In this document: in pieces, positions 63,623 to 64,000 of the stretch | How the letters are laid out: each line of letters starts with the position of its first letter | Numbering within the stretch: position 1 is the first letter of the stretch | From: Plasmodium coatneyi | Lineage: Eukaryota; Apicomplexa; Aconoidasida; Haemosporida; Plasmodiidae | DNA length: 64,000 nt | Direction: 5' to 3' | Assembly (NCBI RefSeq): GCF_001680005.1 | Contig: NC_033567.1 | Location: 806,001-870,000, forward strand | Made by a program: the position numbers and the translations under genes | Notes under the pieces: model-generated | Told to the model about the DNA's origin: nothing | The model's input: only the letters and a program-made list of their open reading frames with translations | The model's database searches: none

Positions 63623-64000
63623 TATAACCTCGTTTGCTCGAATGGTTGACAGATCCGCGGGGCGCAATGAATGCGAATTGGTGGCCACAAATGGGAAATG
63701 AGAAACGATTATTAAAAATGGGTACGGCTGACCACAAATGACATGCGATCTGTTGAAGGACGAACACGAAGCACCAAAGCGCGAACAAAATAGAGAATTC
63801 TATTTTTCCGCCTCTCAACTTAAAAATATTAGACGATGCAAATGTGGAATTGCTTTTGAAAGGAAGCTTTTAACTTGTTCCAAATTTAAGAAAGAAAAGA
63901 AAAATTTAAACCACACATTTCGCGACAAAAAAAAAAAAAAAAGTTTAAACTTTGGGTAAAAAAAATTTTATTTTTTATTAAATTTACAAACCATGAAAAA
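63623..64000. other. right-edge region
   Basis: Upstream of the small unknown gene. A + frame from 63738 (MTCDLLKDEHEA) of 73 codons ends in a poly-Lys run; it could be the first exon of a gene beyond the window or chance. The edge is AT-rich, with an A16 run near 63928. Confidence 0.4.

Noticed and set aside
63738..63959. 73-codon + frame at the right edge
   Set aside because: It ends in poly-Lys from an A run. It could be a first exon of a gene beyond the window, but nothing shown here supports it.
1..64000. Mobile elements, CRISPR arrays, subtelomeric gene families, telomere repeats
   Set aside because: I saw no direct-repeat spacer arrays, transposase or RT genes other than telomerase, vir/SICAvar-like genes, or GGGTTYA arrays. 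The block looks like a chromosome-internal conserved region.

Overview
This window is a stretch of a nuclear Plasmodium chromosome. The evidence is long, hydrophilic, Lys/Asn-rich proteins with low-complexity inserts, few short introns with GT..AG ends, intergenic poly(dA)/poly(dT) runs of about 16-29 nt, and recognisable Plasmodium-style genes, including a very large telomerase reverse transcriptase. The base composition is less AT-rich than P. falciparum and fits the P. vivax / P. knowlesi / P. cynomolgi group. I cannot fix the species. From memory, the P. falciparum telomerase gene lies on chromosome 13 near a methionyl-tRNA formyltransferase gene, so the block looks syntenic with that region.

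Layout. At 0.6-13.2 kb three genes run on +: a ~2.7k-residue protein with a 12-residue helical repeat array, a methionyl-tRNA formyltransferase with a probable apicoplast leader, and a divergent three-exon FKBP. From 13.6 to 44.3 kb six genes run on -: a divergent DEAD-box helicase with a hydrophobic leader, a tandem polycystin (TRPP)-like channel with a coiled coil behind a homopolymer frameshift, a CLU/TPR protein, a Maf-type nucleotide pyrophosphatase, a ~3170-residue helical-repeat protein in two exons, and an ankyrin/SAM-like tail-anchored protein. From 45.4 to 60.6 kb three genes run on +: a putative organellar helical-repeat protein, an unrecognised helical protein, and telomerase reverse transcriptase. 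At the right end two genes run on -: a macro-domain protein with a mitochondrial-looking N-terminus and a small two-exon protein of unknown function.

There is no operon logic. Each gene has its own intergenic region. One loose theme is organelle biology: formyltransferase, FKBP and helicase are neighbours and all have N-termini that suggest secretory or apicoplast routing, while the CLU, helical-repeat and macro-domain proteins point to mitochondrion-related work.

The most interesting signals are (1) the two-unit polycystin-like channel and its probable out-of-frame coiled-coil tail, (2) about 25 consecutive 12-residue repeats in the first gene, which resemble MgtE-N/FliG-type helical arrays, and (3) substitutions at key active-site positions in the formyltransferase and FKBP. 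I saw no rRNA, tRNA, CRISPR array or transposon.
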